A stretch of DNA of 64,000 nucleotides from Hawksworthiomyces lignivorus. Taxonomy: Eukaryota; Ascomycota; Sordariomycetes; Ophiostomatales; Ophiostomataceae. The translations under genes were made by a program, and so were the position numbers. The notes beneath the pieces were generated by a model. The model was not told the origin of the DNA. It was given only the letters and a program-made list of their open reading frames with translations, and searched no databases. Positions 1 through 12,692 of the stretch are shown here, piece after piece; the first letter of the stretch is position 1, and each line of letters begins with the position of its first letter. The stretch lies in the NCBI GenBank assembly GCA_002917075.1, contig NTMA01000069.1, positions 124,001-188,000 of the forward strand, written 5' to 3'.

Positions 1-1723
1 GATCTGGTAGTCGGGGGTGACGCTGTGGGCGGACACGTCGGGGAAGCCGCGGCCGGCCCAGTTGGTGTAGGGCGCGTAGTAGCGGTAGGTGGCCGGGGTG
101 ACGTGGCGGGTCAGATAAGCACCGACGGCGGCCGCCTGGTAGGCCGGGCGCGCAAAGTACTTGCTGAAGCCGCCGGACGAGCCGTCCCAGGCGATCTCAG
201 GCGTCACGTGCACAGTGCCACCGACGCTCGTCACGTAGGGGCAAGTGGCCGGGAAGATGGCATTGAACTCGACCGTCTTGCCGTCCGGCGCCAGGCAGCC
301 GGCGCCCACACCCAAGTCACCCGATGAGTGCAGCACGCTGATGCCGCGCAGACCCAGCAGGCCGATGAGATTGCAGGTCAGGACGGCGTAGTTATACGGA
401 ACAGACTAGACAGAAGAAAAAAAATATAAGTGTCAGAAAGTGCAAGGCGCAACAGAAGAGCCAAAACTAATTTTACTCACGTCCTCCTCGTCACCGTACG
501 AGTTAGAGATGACCTGGGGCAGGTCGTCGTTGGACTGCGACAGCAAGTAGCGGTAGTACGGCACGTATGGCTCGTTCTGGTTGTCCGCCGCCGTGGGTTG
601 GTCAATGTTGGGGACGAAAGGGCTGTGCATCCGGTGTTAGTCTCAGGCCGTGTCTGAAGTGCCCTTTAAGGGAGAAGAAAGAAAAAACTTACGGAGAGCC
701 GCCAGTGATAAACTCAACGACGGGCAGGGGGTGGGCGACGCCGACGATGTTCTGGACGTCGAGGTTGGCCTCGCCGTCCTGAGCGGTGGCCGGGTCCTGG
801 TCGTTGGTGGCGCCCTGGAGGAGCGTCGTGGAGAAGTTCTGCTGCGGGATGCCGTTGAGCTGCTCGTACTGGAACAGGTCCGAGTAGAGCGCCGACTGGT
901 TGAGGAAGCTGCCGAAGCCGATGTAGCTGCCGGAGTCGGCGTCCGGTACGTAGCTGCCGACGTTGTAGAGCTGCTTGAGGCAGGCCGGCGTGATGGACGT
1001 CTGGCAGGCCGCATCGATGGTGGTGCTGCTGCCGCCGCTAGTCCCCTTGGTGCCCGTCGGCGCCTTGTCCGCGGCGCGCTTCGCCGCGTTGCTGGCGGGC
1101 GCCAGCCGGTCGCCCAGACGCGGCGCAAACGCGCGCACGTTTCCAAAGTAGTTGCCGGGCTCGACCAGAGCCACGTGCTCCTCGACAGCGTCGGGTACCG
1201 AGTACGCCAGCGTGCGCAGCTTGGCGGCGCCGCCGGCCGTCGGCGCGTAGTACTGGTACGACGCGTTGAACAGCTTGTTGGCGCCGGCCACGTCCGTGGC
1301 CAGGTCCACAAAGGCGCCGTCCACATTGTAGCCCTGGACCACGCCACTGCCCTCGAGCCACGCCGTCACCGCCTGCACGGCTGCCGCCGACGGGCCGAAT
1401 GTCGACGCAATGTCGTCTGCGTCTACGTACTTGCCGTAGCCAGCCCCGCCGGGCGTCGCTGCCGACAGCAGCTTCGCCTCCAGCTGGTCAATGTTCTGCA
1501 TCGCCAGCGCGATGGTGAACACGTGCGTGTCGCTGCCGCTAGACGAACTGCTGCCGCTAGTCGCCACAAACGTCTTGCCTATGCTGCTGTGGCTCGCCAC
1601 GGGCGCCCAGCCGGCCGGCACGGCGTTGATCTGGCTGATGACGCCTGCATAGGTGGAGGCCGGGAGGAGCAGCAGGGCCGCGGCCAGACTGGCCGCGCCC
1701 GTCCGGCGAGAGCTATGTGGCAT
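1..1723 (-). CDS. Sedolisin-family (S53) tripeptidyl-peptidase-like secreted protease, 3' end cut by window
   Basis: Secreted acid serine-carboxyl protease of the sedolisin/TPP1 family. Exons read on the minus strand: 1723-693, 622-481 and 405 to the left edge; 526 codons are visible and the C-terminus lies outside. The N-terminus is a signal peptide (basic start, then an alanine/leucine core, cleavage near STYAG). A pro-domain of about 190 residues follows, typical of activation in trans or at low pH. Catalytic Glu and Asp lie four residues apart in the GEANLD segment; the oxyanion Asp is in SSGDLGV. The nucleophile motif (GTSAS in this family) would lie just after the last visible segment, GFPDVSAHS, so it cannot be checked. 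Introns are 70 and 75 bp with GTAAGT and GTGAGT donors. The family assignment is firm; exo- versus endo-specificity cannot be decided. Confidence 0.9.
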
Positions 1724-4700
1724 ATTGGGGTGTGATTGTGGGGTTAGGAAGGAGGTGGGGGGCGGTTAAAGAGATAACGTTTCAATCTCCGGCACCGTTA
1801 CCGTAGATGCAACGAAGAAGAAAGTGAAGGGGGAGGGGTGAAGAGACGGAAGGGAAGATATATGGGGGAGAAGATGCAAGAACTGGGACGGCCGAGTGAG
1901 ACAAGAAGGGAAGAGGACGCAAACCGGGTAATGGAGACAGGCCCTCTGTTTATATATTTGCTTGCGCGGGAATGTAAACCATCATATATGCTTGTATATG
2001 CAGGCATAATAGATTGCACTAACAAGGAAATCCGATAGAATCCGTCAGACAAGAGGAGCTATCCTGCCAAGGTAGGATTCGACTATTATCAACAAGGAAG
2101 CTTGTCGCCATCCTCAGCAGCTATGACAGGTTGATGAGCCAAAAAAAAAAAAAAACATCCAAGAGAGCTGTGGCACAGTAGCACTGCACGCGGCGCGTTG
2201 GGGCTTTTGTCCATTTAGAGCCGGCCGTGCCGTCTCTCGCCATGTTTTTGTTCTTACCCGGAGAAGGGCTTTCAAGTCTCCTGCCCAGATCGGAATAGAA
2301 GATGTGCTAAGGAGGGTGTGACCAAGAAAAAAAGGACGAGTTTGGGAGCAAGAGTGCACAGAAGCAGCCTGCTCACGTTCATACACCGAAGCTACCGCGA
2401 GGTCCAGAATCAACAAAGGAGGAGGTGGGTCCATGATCGACATATCACTGGAATCACTGATGCGCGTAGGCGCGGGACATTCGAGAGATAGGAAAGTTCT
2501 CCCCGGACTAAATACCCAGAAAGATGCGTATACGGATATGTGAGAATGCAGGGATGGAGAGTCAGGTCCATAAAATGCACATCCATGGATCCACCTAAAG
2601 CACGGTAGAAAGCAGAGTGGTGACAGCGGACATGGATGAATGTCGTTGGTGTGAACATACATCAAAAGGAGTTGCCAAATTAGGCATATGGAAGAGAAAT
2701 TAACACAGGAATAGCGGATGACGAAAGAGAAAAAGAAGATGACAGAGGCTCTGAGGCGGTAAAATGGCGAGCGTCTAAACCATCTCAGTGTCCACAAGGC
2801 GCAATCACAAATCCCGGAGACCAGGATGAGGACGGGAGGGAGATTGTCCAATACACTTCTCTTTGTGCAAGTCCTTGCAAGTCCTTGCTTGAGTGGTACA
2901 AAGAGAATCAAGAAATTGCAAGACAGAGAAGCTCTCTTCCGGCCAACAAGCTCTCTCCACCACCATCTGGTGCGAGTGCCGCAGCGCAACGGACCTCGGC
3001 GGAAGCGTCCAATCGACTAAAGGTCTGGGGCAAAGAGGCTAGCCTACCCGGTCCAGACCCAATTAGGCATGCGGATTGAACAAGACGATAGCCAGGGGTT
3101 GTGTGCACTAAAAAGCTTGGTTCGTGCCTTGTACCTTTGCCGGCTGTTTGTTGCTGGTGCTGGCGCTGCCCTCTGCGCGCAGGTACTCGATAATACGGTC
3201 GCATGCTCCGTGGCACGGTTGCAGCGGACGATGTGCCGCCCTTCAAAATTGAGATTAGCTGCCCCCACTCGCTGTCGATCGCTTTTCAGAGGGAGGGAGG
3301 GGGATCTGGGCGGTACGCAGCAAAGGACGCACAACACATTATTACGGAGTACTCTTACGGAGTTCTCCTCCGTATCTATAGGCGTATTGTACTCGCCCAA
3401 AGTACTTTAAGCATCTCACCGTGCATATGTAAGCCACTGGCCTGCATCAAATCAACCACTTCCTTGGCCAGAAGTCCTCCTTGTTAGCAATCTTGCAAAG
3501 ACATCTTAAATGAGAAAGGGGTAGCGACGTGACATGATTTGGTTTCTGCTTTGCTATTCTAGAGCATATTATTTCTTTGTTGCTTACACCGTGCCACATG
3601 AATCTCAGCCTACCACGTACTCGTAATTTATCTGCTCGCAATTTGACAGGGCCTGGCCGCTGCATCAATCGGCCAGAATAACGGGGCATCCTTGTCCTTA
3701 AATTGTCCTTCTACTGACTAAAAGCAGCCGCACGGTGTGGATGAGAACGGCGTCAGCACATATGCCATGCCATAATTACAACGGATGCGACCACAGGAAA
3801 CCAGAGTCTGTATCTCTCCAAGATCTGAGCATGAGCAAACCCAAATAAGTGTCAATGCATTTGTTGTCATATGTTGCGTTTTTAATGGTCTTCCATCACG
3901 TTATTGAACTGTGCTGCAACAGCAAAATGAAGAATAAAATAAAATAAAGAAAGACATGACAGAGGGAGCGAACAGGATTGCGCTTATCGCAAGCCAGGAG
4001 AATGTCGTAAAACAAAGGTTGCTAGGTAGATTAGGAAGAGAATTGAAAGATTTACAGTCTATTTTTATTTCTGCTCCTTTCTAGAACCCGACGTCCCGGC
4101 CAACAAAATCTCTTGTGCCATTATCTCTCTTGCATATAACCAGGAGGTAGCGGCACATCGACTTACCACATATAATCTGCTTTTTGTGTTTAATTTATGT
4201 GCCGCTCCTTCGGGGCGTGGCGGATCAAAACAGAGCAGTCCCGTGAGGCTCCCTACATCCTGGATTGTGCCGCTGTGAGCATATGTGTGAGCAAGACGCT
4301 GATCCATAGATTGAGGCACGAAACGACGAAGAGCAGAAGCCTGTGGTTTGAACAAACTGCTGTTGCATTCTGTCACACCACTTCTGGATGCTCCCCACAC
4401 AGGTACGTTTAGCAAGCATCGCCGTATAGTGTAGATCAGCAAAGTATATTGACGGTTGGCATGAATGGCTGCCACCCCATATGTGCGTGGCATTTTTGGG
4501 AGGTGGCGAGGGGCACAGGCGATGCGACTTTGGGAAGCTGTGGCTGCGGGAAGCACCAAAACGCAGCCCCCGTATGATGGTATGAGCGTGTGGGGAAAGC
4601 ATCGGTTTAAACTTCAAGCATGTATTACTCCGTACTTGGAGGCCACTATCAAACCAGAAATTCCGTTTGTTCCTGTAGTTTTCATTTGTAACGCCGTTCT

Positions 4701-5130
4701 CAATCAGTGACGCCTATTCTATGTCTGTGCCACCCATTCCAGGTTATCCCTCTTTCCCTCAATAAAAAAAGAACTCCATTCCCTCACTACTTGGTAGCTT
4801 GCCCAAGGCCAAAGCTGCGTCCTGCAGAAGCTGAGATAAAATGCCAAATCCCAATGCGAACCATGCCTGTATTTCCTGATTTTATTTTTTCCTCCTTTGT
4901 GCGAATACGCTGCGATATGTTGGAATGGAATGGACCAAGGCGAAAAACGGTCATAAACTCCCCAAAAGTACAGAGAAACTAAAGACATATAAAGCAACCC
5001 CAAGCCGCAAGGGCTTGCCGGGACTGCGGCAGAAAATGATGCGAGATGATAGAACAGAGCAAAAGAGACTGTTGCAAGGTGTTTCAACTCCGTCGCTCAA
5101 GAGATTGTTCATAACAGCGTGCACGGTGGC
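1724..5130. other. Intergenic, no supported gene (3.4 kb)
   Basis: The first few hundred bases are the upstream region of the sedolisin gene. Open frames of up to about 290 codons occur on both strands, but their translations look like chance sequence (cysteine-, serine- and proline-rich, no family features, no paired splice signals). Two exact copies of the 9-mer TACGGAGTA/TACTCCGTA occur, at 3343-3351 and 4626-4634; the first is followed by further CGGAG/CTCCG partial copies up to about 3375. Confidence 0.6.
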
Positions 5131-6789
5131 TTAGGCACCGGGGAAAGCAGCAGCAGCGCGGCATAGGTCGCGTAAAAGTTTAGGTACGCGGCCGGCTTGC
5201 AATTCGACGATGGCGTCATCGATGATGGACCGATCCGGGATCTTCTGAGCACGCGATTTCCGCAGCCAATACTCAAATGGGCCACCTATTCTGTTTAGCA
5301 AGGTGTAGCAACAAAAAGGCGCAAGAACAACTCTCGGCAGGATGAAAGAAGGAAGAGGGAGAGAACTCACGGTTGTTATCCAGGGCCGCACCAAGCTCGG
5401 CACACCGCTCATCGGGATCATGCTCCGTGTGCATATCAAAGTAATGCGACATCAGCTTGCCAATGTCCTTGAGGGGCCACTTTGATGGCGCGTTGGGTTG
5501 GCGCTCTGGCCCGGCGTACATGTACTTCTCGGACACGCAGAGCCGGCACTTCCAAAACCCAAGACGCTGCAGCGAGATGCTCGTGTCGCCGTCGTCATTG
5601 TTAACGCTGAGCAGGCTATTGCCGAAGTGGCTGCTGTCCACAATCTCGACATCCGAGCCATCGCCATTCGTCCCATCAGCATTCGCGACGGGACTGCCGC
5701 CACTAGCATTGCTGTGCATGCTAATCGTGTCCTGGACACTCAGCTCGGACGCGGCGCGCGAACGCTTGCTCTGGGAGGCAGGTGAGACGCCATTGCGGTC
5801 TTCGGCAGACAGAGAGAGAACCCGCTTGTGTGCAGAGGCCTGAACAAGGCGCTTGCCAGATGCGTTGGTTGCCCCGCCGGCTCCGTTCCGGGGCGTAGCG
5901 GGAGCAGGGCGAGACAGTGGACGGCCGCCGCTGAGCAACCGTTGAGCTTCGAGCACCTCTTTGCGGTGCTGGCTAAATCGAATCTGGTGGCTTAGGTCGA
6001 GGCGGCGAAGCTGCAGTGTACGCATTTCTTGTGGTGTCAGGTCTTTCAAAGCGAGCTGCGAGTCACAGAATTCCAAATCGATCGTGTATGCGTCAATGTC
6101 CTCGCTTAGCTGCCGGTAGTTGATTACATCCAAGTCGACACTAGACGCCGCATATCCAGACAGGCTACCTCTTAAATTGCTGTTTCTGCCACTTCTAGCA
6201 GGGAGGTTGGCCGAAGCCACTGGACCGCTTGGAGGGCGAGCAACCATGGCGGGTAGTGGCACGGGTGTGACCACAGCAGGGGTACCGTCTGAGACGGTGT
6301 CCTCGTCAGGGAGTTGTGACGGCTCTCCACTTGGAGAGGGCACACCGTTTTGCAGTGCTTCGCCATTGGTAACGCTGTTCTTTTCCTGCGTGTTGTGTAA
6401 GCTAGGCTTCCAAAGTCGCAAACAGCAGCAAAGAGGCATACGCCGCTGTCATGTGAAGAAGCTAATAATGGAGAGGAAATCGAGCTATTACGGATTTACG
6501 AAACATGTATACATTTAAATAGAATGCAGAAATAAGAAGCAAGCGATGATAATATTTGGCATCTTACCATTTGGTGGGAGGCTTCCGGCTCATCGGGAGT
6601 CTCTAGCGCCTCCGTATCAGCCATGGGAGTGTCTTGCTCGGAAGGCGTTTGTTGCTTCTTTTTCTTGGCGAGCCTTTTGGCTAGTCGTTCAGCTTTTTTT
6701 GCAACTTTCTTTTCCGGATCTTTGCGAGCAACTGGTTGCTTGACTTGAAAGCCATTCTTGCGGCCGGGAGGCCGTCCTCTTGGTGGCAT
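5131..6789 (-). CDS. AT-hook-like nuclear protein of unknown function, 463 aa
   Basis: Exons on the minus strand: 6789-6568, 6385-5371 and 5285-5131; introns of 182 and 85 bp. I do not recognise a named family. Residues 2-12 form an AT-hook-like core (RGRPPGRK), followed by a lysine-rich stretch to about residue 48 that would serve as nuclear localisation signal and DNA contact. The middle is low-complexity Ser/Pro/Asp-rich with a short helical segment (around ALKDLTPQEMRTLQLRRLDL). The C-terminal ~110 residues look folded: a FWKCRLCVSEKYMY block, then a conserved-looking HYFDMHTEHDPDERC segment that could bind metal through its Cys and His. The start is the first ATG before the AT-hook. Inference: a chromatin-associated protein. 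The C-terminal acceptor was chosen because it alone keeps frame. Confidence 0.75.
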
Positions 6790-7600
6790 TGTGTTCTATT
6801 TATACGGAAAATGGGGAACTTATTAGCGATGAGAGGAAGGCAGACCAAATCGAGGTATTAATGAGAGGTTGATGATGAAAGGAAGTGGCGAGGCTCGGAT
6901 GAGCAAGATGTGAGATGAGAGGTGAGAACTGTGAAAATGCCAACAAAGACGAAAATAGGTGAAAGCATGAAAAAAGAAAATGAATAGGGCAAGAAGGGGA
7001 ATGTGTCGTCGAAGACAGTGGTGGAAGAGAAGTAGATGAGTGTGAGAAAGAGAGGCGATATTAGGAGAATGCGCCGAAAGTGAAAATCAAAGGTCGTAAG
7101 ACCAAAGATGTAAAAGAGAAAAGAAAGAAAGAAAGAAAAATGAAGAAAAAAAAGAATAGCAGAAAGTAAAGAGGGAGAGGAGAAAAAAGGTGGGATCGCT
7201 GTTTAGCAAAGCGGGGGTGGATAAGGGGAAGAGTAAAAAAAATAAAAGAAGAAAAAGAAAGGAAACTGAAATAGGAAGTAATTGTTGCTGTCAAAATAAG
7301 AAAGAAAGAGTCCAGGACGCGAAAATACGCGGCAAGAAGTAAGACGAGGGAAAAGAAGCAAAAGAAAAGAAAGTGTGTGTGTTGTGGTTCGTTCTTTTTT
7401 TGTCGGGTCGTTTATCCCTGCTTAAAAATAAAACTTGAAGGTGAAAGAAAAAAGGTAAAGGCGGCGTAAGTGAATGTGCGAAAGAAACAAAAGAAAAAGA
7501 GAAGAGAAAAGAAAAGAACGTAAAAAAATTCATACGCGCAGGCACAATGTGGATAAGAAAATGTCCTTCTCCAAGCAATACAAAACATACGTTGAAGAAT
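6790..7600 (-). promoter_or_regulatory. Pyrimidine-rich (on minus strand) promoter/5' UTR tract
   Basis: For about 800 bp the plus strand is almost purely purine (GAAAGAAAG- and GAGGAA-type runs), so the sense strand of the adjoining minus-strand gene is CT-rich. CT-rich tracts ahead of start codons are a known trait of filamentous-fungal promoters. The tract directly abuts the ATG at 6789. Confidence 0.45.
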
Positions 7601-7604
7601 GAAG

Positions 7605-7641
<37 letters not shown>

Positions 7642-8914
7642 AGGGGCTGTAGGTTCAAGGGTCTTATTGGCTGTTTAGGGAAAAAGTGGGGAGCTTCTTC
7701 ATTTTCTTTTACCTTGCTTCGACCCTTTTTTGGAGCTTGCAGAGAGCTCGCAAAGAGCTTGAAATGCCTTGTCGAAACGCCTTGTAAGAACATACAAAGC
7801 ATGGCAAAGAACTATAAAGAACGAGGATAACTGAGACGAAGACAAAGAATCGAAATGAAGAGGAAGTATCTAGCGGAGAAGGCAACCGCAATAAAGCTAC
7901 GGATTTGAAACAAAAGGGAGAGAAAGGTAACAAGGCGGACACAAAACTACATATCGCAATAGTCCAACCAGCGAATCGTTTGCAAAGACATTTAAACAAA
8001 ATGCTATTGAACGCACGATGTTTGTAACATGTGTCATAAGAGTACATATTTCAAAATGGTAGGAAGAAGGTGCACTTGTGCCGATTTACAAAACAGCCCA
8101 GCAAATTGCTGCTTCTTCAAAGGCAAAAAAAAGCCAGACATCTATGCTGCTGCTTGTTCAGAATTTGAAGCTGCTTTTGTCGAGATGTCATCCCAGGGCC
8201 ACACATCGGCGAGCGAAATAAACCTATTAGCGCAAAGTAGCATGTTTGTATTATTCGCTTCAAGCAATACTATATCTAAACCGTTAAACTACTTTCTCGC
8301 CATGTATACCTTGGCGACCTGCATTTGCCAAACTTATCACCTATATCTGACTTTTTTTCTTCCAAAACCACTACGACAAGCTTTTTAGATTTTGCCACGA
8401 CTCGGCGCAGTAAAATGACAAGCATTATGCCATGTGTAGGACTGTGAGAGTACCTGCTTAAAGGTGAGACGCACAGGGGCAAATGAATGGATGTAAAGAC
8501 GGTGTTGGTAAATTAATGTCTAGAATCCTAATACACGAGTTGTACCAAAGCAAAAGGCCAAAACCAAAAATAAATGAAATAATAGAGCCCGTCCCAAGAC
8601 TGATGTGCAGGAAGGAGCAGAACCAACCGCTGCTCTTTCCCGCCCTATCTAGTGTAAACGCCCAATGCCATGCCGTTACAGCCCTTCCTAAAATGATGCC
8701 GAGAAAAATAGGCTGCCTTTTTTCTAGCCATGTGAGAGATGTCCAAAAAATCCCAAATCCCGAAAAGAAATCTATCTCTTCCCAAACAGCAAAACCTCGA
8801 TATAAGTTATACCTTTTTTCTGCAAGAGAATTGTTTTTGCGCTGTTCTTTTGCTCTATCTCACGTTTGCTCATGTTCGTTGACTCTTCATCCATTTGCCA
8901 TTCATTTACCTGCC
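7601..8914. other. Intergenic, 3' flank of the MFS gene
   Basis: Contains a 28-base T run (7610-7637) and AT-rich unique sequence. Frames of up to 199 codons on the plus strand (8483-9082) run antisense into the transporter gene and have no protein-like features. No gene supported. Confidence 0.5.
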
Positions 8915-10648
8915 TCATACTTTCTTCACTGGATTGGGGCCATAGTGGATGACGCGCGCGGCCATGAAGAAGATGACGCTCGCCAGCATGGTGAAGCCGC
9001 AGAAGAACTGGAGTCCGAGGAAGCTGCCGTTCTGGCGAGTCGTGATGGCGCCAGCAATAGGCGAGCCCGTCAGGGCGCCTAAGCTCTGGACAGCGAAGGC
9101 GGCGCCGGTGCGGACGCCGATCTGGCGGATGTCGGAGATCTGAGCGATGAGCGTGGGGCCCAGGCTGATGAAGCCACCTGAGCTGAAACCGAAGAGGACC
9201 GAATAGGCGATAATGGCGCCTGTTGACTTGCCAGGGATCCACAATGCCAGAGAAATGATCGCTGACAGTGCCGTGATGGTAATCATGACGTTGTAGCGGC
9301 CGAGGCGGTCGGCCACGATACCAGGCGCAATACGGCCGACGACACTGGAAAATTTAGTCAGTGAACTTGTTCTGGTTGATGGAAACTCCTTCCCTGAACA
9401 GCAGTTTGCGCAGGGGTTGGGTGCCTGGGGCCACAGAGAGAGCCAGCCCGGGCGAACTAGAGATAAAAAGAGAGAGAAGAAAACATACCTGACCGCGTTG
9501 ACAATGGAGAGCAGATAGGGGATCAGCGTCGGGTCCATGCCAGCAGCCTGAGCCTGCAGCTCAATGTAGTTGAAAGGCAGGAACATGCCCCAGAAGAAGA
9601 GGAAGCAGGCGAAGACGGTCAGCGCGTAGACGGGCTCGCGGAAGCCGCCCAGGTACTCAGAGACGACGAGCGGCTTGGGCCGCGGCGGCAGGCGCGAGCG
9701 CACGGTTAGCGAGGCGATAATGAGCAGGCCGAGGAAGAGGAAGGCGACGGCGCGCAGGGCCCAGGGAAACCCGACGCGGGGGATCAGCTTGTCCATCATA
9801 ATGGGCAGCACGACACCACCGAGCGACGAGCCCGAGACCATGACACCGAAGGCGGCAGCACGGCGGCGGAAGAACCACGACACAACTGAGGCCATGCAGG
9901 CGTTGAAGACGGCCGACGATCCGATGGATGCACAGATGCCCTGCGCCAGGATGAACTGGTAGTACTCTGTGCTCAAGCTGGTCATCATCAGGCCGAAGAC
10001 ATAGACGATGGTACCGATAATCAGCAACCAGCGCGGGCCGTACGCGTCGAACACGCGGCCGAAGATGAGGCCGCCAAAGGTCATGGTGAACGTCTCCAGC
10101 GACATGATCCAGCTGATCGTGCCCTGCGAGTAATTGGATAGCGGGCCCTCGACGTAGTACGTCTCGAACACGCCGATACAGTTGATCAGGCCGAACGTGC
10201 AGAACAGGCCGCACCAGCCGCCGAACACCACCAGCCAGGCCTCCAGGCCGCCATCAGGGAAGTCCGCTGGGTTGAAGCCTGGTGGTCCGCCCGCGGCCGG
10301 ACCCGCGGCCGGACCTGCACCAGCGCCGGCAGCTGGACCCACCTCCTTGCTAGAATCCGATTCCTCAGGCTCGTAGCCGGCCTTTTCGAGGTCAGCTTCG
10401 ACGACATTGTTGGGCTCCGGATACAAGTTTGCTTCCGTGTCCTGGTTGAGGGATGGTATGCGCTCCAGAGACCGCCGCTGGCGTGCTGAAGCCGTGGATG
10501 AGCGGCGCGAGTAGGGGGCAGCATCTGTCGCGTCTCCTGTCGCGCTATTGGCGCCTTCCTTGCTCTCGCCTACAGCTGCCATGGCTCGCTCTTCATGCAA
10601 TGTTGACTGGGAAGAACCTGATGATTGCGCATCTGGCGTCGGGGCCAT
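8915..10648 (-). CDS. MFS permease, monocarboxylate-transporter (MCT/MCH) type, 529 aa
   Basis: Plasma-membrane permease of the monocarboxylate porter branch of the MFS. Exons 10648-9489 and 9344-8915; intron 144 bp with GTATGT donor and TTCCAG acceptor. Residues 1-135 are a hydrophilic, Ser/Glu- and Gly/Pro/Ala-rich cytosolic tail. The family signature [14 protein letters not shown] opens TM1. Twelve TM helices follow, with the loop 2-3 motif [11 protein letters not shown] and its second-half counterpart [15 protein letters not shown]. The splice junction rebuilds VNAVSVVGRI, matching family spacing. The intron is a multiple of three and free of stop codons, so an unspliced mRNA would encode a 577-residue variant with 48 extra residues between TM8 and TM9. 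The substrate cannot be inferred; relatives carry monocarboxylates, riboflavin or secondary metabolites. Confidence 0.88.
   Translation of the reverse strand: MAPTPDAQSSGSSQSTLHEERAMAAVGESKEGANSATGDATDAAPYSRRSSTASARQRRSLERIPSLNQDTEANLYPEPNNVVEADLEKAGYEPEESDSSKEVGPAAGAGAGPAAGPAAGGPPGFNPADFPDGGLEAWLVVFGGWCGLFCTFGLINCIGVFETYYVEGPLSNYSQGTISWIMSLETFTMTFGGLIFGRVFDAYGPRWLLIIGTIVYVFGLMMTSLSTEYYQFILAQGICASIGSSAVFNACMASVVSWFFRRRAAAFGVMVSGSSLGGVVLPIMMDKLIPRVGFPWALRAVAFLFLGLLIIASLTVRSRLPPRPKPLVVSEYLGGFREPVYALTVFACFLFFWGMFLPFNYIELQAQAAGMDPTLIPYLLSIVNAVRYVFFSLFLSLVRPGWLSLWPQAPNPCANCCSGKEFPSTRTSSLTKFSSVVGRIAPGIVADRLGRYNVMITITALSAIISLALWIPGKSTGAIIAYSVLFGFSSGGFISLGPTLIAQISDIRQIGVRTGAAFAVQSLGALTGSPIAGAITTRQNGSFLGLQFFCGFTMLASVIFFMAARVIHYGPNPVKKV
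9345..9488 (-). other. Stop-free 3n intron in the MFS permease gene
   Basis: 144 bp with GTATGT donor and a GACTAAATTTTCCAG branch/acceptor region. It translates without stop in the flanking frame, but the product (Cys/Pro/Ser-rich) interrupts a membrane segment, which supports splicing. Confidence 0.7.
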
Positions 10649-12409
10649 GGCTAGTTATGGAGAGACGAAGAAAAGAGGCGAGGGAAAGGATGAAAGCAGA
10701 ACAAACAGCTGACGTGCGGATACTAGGGACTTAAATGCGCGCAACTGGACTTCAAAGCGTAGTTGCGTTTTAGTTTGACTTTGATGTGACCCGAACGGGC
10801 AACGCTGAAGGCGGATATACAGTAGCTTCTTGTTAGTGCTTTCTGGGGTATGAAGGTGAAAGAGCTTTCTGCTTGTTTGTGTTAGAGATAGGCAACGGCC
10901 GAGTTTCTCGCAACCAAGCGCTCGCGGCAGATACTGCCGTACAATGAATGCCAAAGGCGTATATTGAGATGATGAGGATCTTGCAGTTCCTGAGTTTCGA
11001 GAACAAAGAAGCGCCAGGGGTGTGGGAAGAGCTTTATAATAAAGCATTTTGATTTTTTCTTTTCTTTCCTTGTTTTGACCAAGAGGGCTTGGTTTCATTC
11101 TACTACCTACAGCTATGGAGCCAATTACACTGAGATTGTCTATCCGCTTACACGTAGTAACAGCTTCGGGGACAACACCCACTTAACTCCCTGGAGATAA
11201 AAAAAAATACAATATTCGGCACGTTTCTTCGTAACTAGCCCACTCGTTTGGCCTTGCGCAAGGAACGGGCAAATGGCGCCAGACCCAGCCGGGACTAGCG
11301 AAACAGGGCTACTCTTACGAAGGAGAAGAAAGGGCCCACTTTGTCCCCATCTGCCACCCCTCAGTATTTGTCAGGGCCAGGGCTGCTACCAGCATCAAAG
11401 GGGTGGAAGGAGATGAACATGGCAGTCGGAGACGCGCGCTCGGTGCGATATCACCGGATCCGATTTCATGATCCAAAAGGAGTCACTGCCGGAGAAGTTC
11501 TCTCGGACCTGACAACCACGAACTTCGCAATAAGCGCCACGTCTTTTCCACGACGAGATTTCTGACTCCATGAGGATAAGTCGAAGCGGACCTCACCGTA
11601 GCAAATTACATTAACACTGCCAGACGGAAAGGTTGCAGCGCAGGCTGCCAGTACGAGTTTTGTCTGACAAGGGGAAGCACAGAGCAACAACGACAAAACC
11701 GGGTCCGCTTACATTTACCCAGCAGCTGTTTTATATGGGTTGTTATATGGATTCATTCTGAGATCCATCTACTGTATATTCGTGCTGGTGTTCATGTAAG
11801 AGAGGCAACCAAAATAGGCACTATGAGGCGCGGGATCGTTGCGTCCATCACAAATTGGATTTCCACCGCGGGCCAGGATTGCTGCAAATTGTCGGAAAGG
11901 TGCCGATCGCTTCCACGCTCATCCAAGGCAATAATAGAGAGGCTCTCGCCCTGCAGCTTCAGCGACTGCCGCGTCCAGGTTTTGAGATAGGATAATTGTT
12001 TTGGCTCGGACACGGTATCTGTTGCGAAAGGGTTCTTCCTCTTCTGCTTAGCTTTCTCCATCCGCTTGATATCACCGTTATGTCCCCGACGCTACTGGCG
12101 GGGTCTTATTGATCGTTGTTCTGTCCTAGTGTTGCAGACATCGTAAATTCGATGCTCTCGGCGATAGCTGTGATTGCAAGCAAAAGAAAAAGGCGAGTGT
12201 CTTTCTATGCTGAGCTTAGACAAAGCTTGAAAGGCCGAGGCCGACGGAGACAAGAGATAGTACGAGCATGAGAAGCAGTTCCACCTGGTAAGCTTAAACC
12301 AATCTTGCCACAATAGAGCACAGTATTCTCCGCGAGAGACCAGCGTCAAAGACGGGTTTGTGGAGTAGGAGGAGCTAGGCATCGAGATGGCAGAGATGTT
12401 GCACAATAA

Positions 12410-12692
12410 TACGGAGAAACGTATTAACGGAATTGTGCTGAGAGGGAGCGAATGGAAGAGCGGTTTCCAAAAGCAGTAAATACGGAGAAACGTATTAACG
12501 GAATTGTGCTGAGAGGGAGCGAATGGAAGAGCGGTTTCCAAAAGCAGTAAATACGGAGAAACGTATTAACGGAATTGTGCTGAGAGGGAGCGAATGGAAG
12601 AGCGGTTTCCAAAAGCAGTAAATACGGAGAAACGTATTAACGGAATTGTGCTGAGAGGGAGCGAATGGAAGAGCGGTTTCCAAAAGCAGTAA
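12410..12692. repeat. Direct tandem repeat, 71-bp unit, four copies
   Basis: Units start at 12410, 12481, 12552 and 12623, each opening with TACGGAGAAACGTATTAACG and ending in a stretch read as GGTTTCCAAAAGCAGTAAA. By eye the copies are identical over their full length; the last diverges after AAG at about 12692. As 71 is not a multiple of three, the minus strand stays open in all three frames, so the repeated 'peptides' are an artefact. Perfect identity suggests recent expansion. Confidence 0.9.

Noticed and set aside
650..1735. 361-codon plus-strand open frame
   Set aside because: Antisense of the sedolisin exon 1.
2114..2989. 291-codon minus-strand open frame
   Set aside because: Cys/Phe/Ser-rich chance translation with no domain, no splice partners and no codon bias.
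4065..4559. 164-codon minus-strand frame
   Set aside because: No recognisable motif, random-like composition; overlaps another frame of similar quality.
8483..9082. 199-codon plus-strand frame
   Set aside because: Runs from intergenic DNA into the antisense of the MFS permease.
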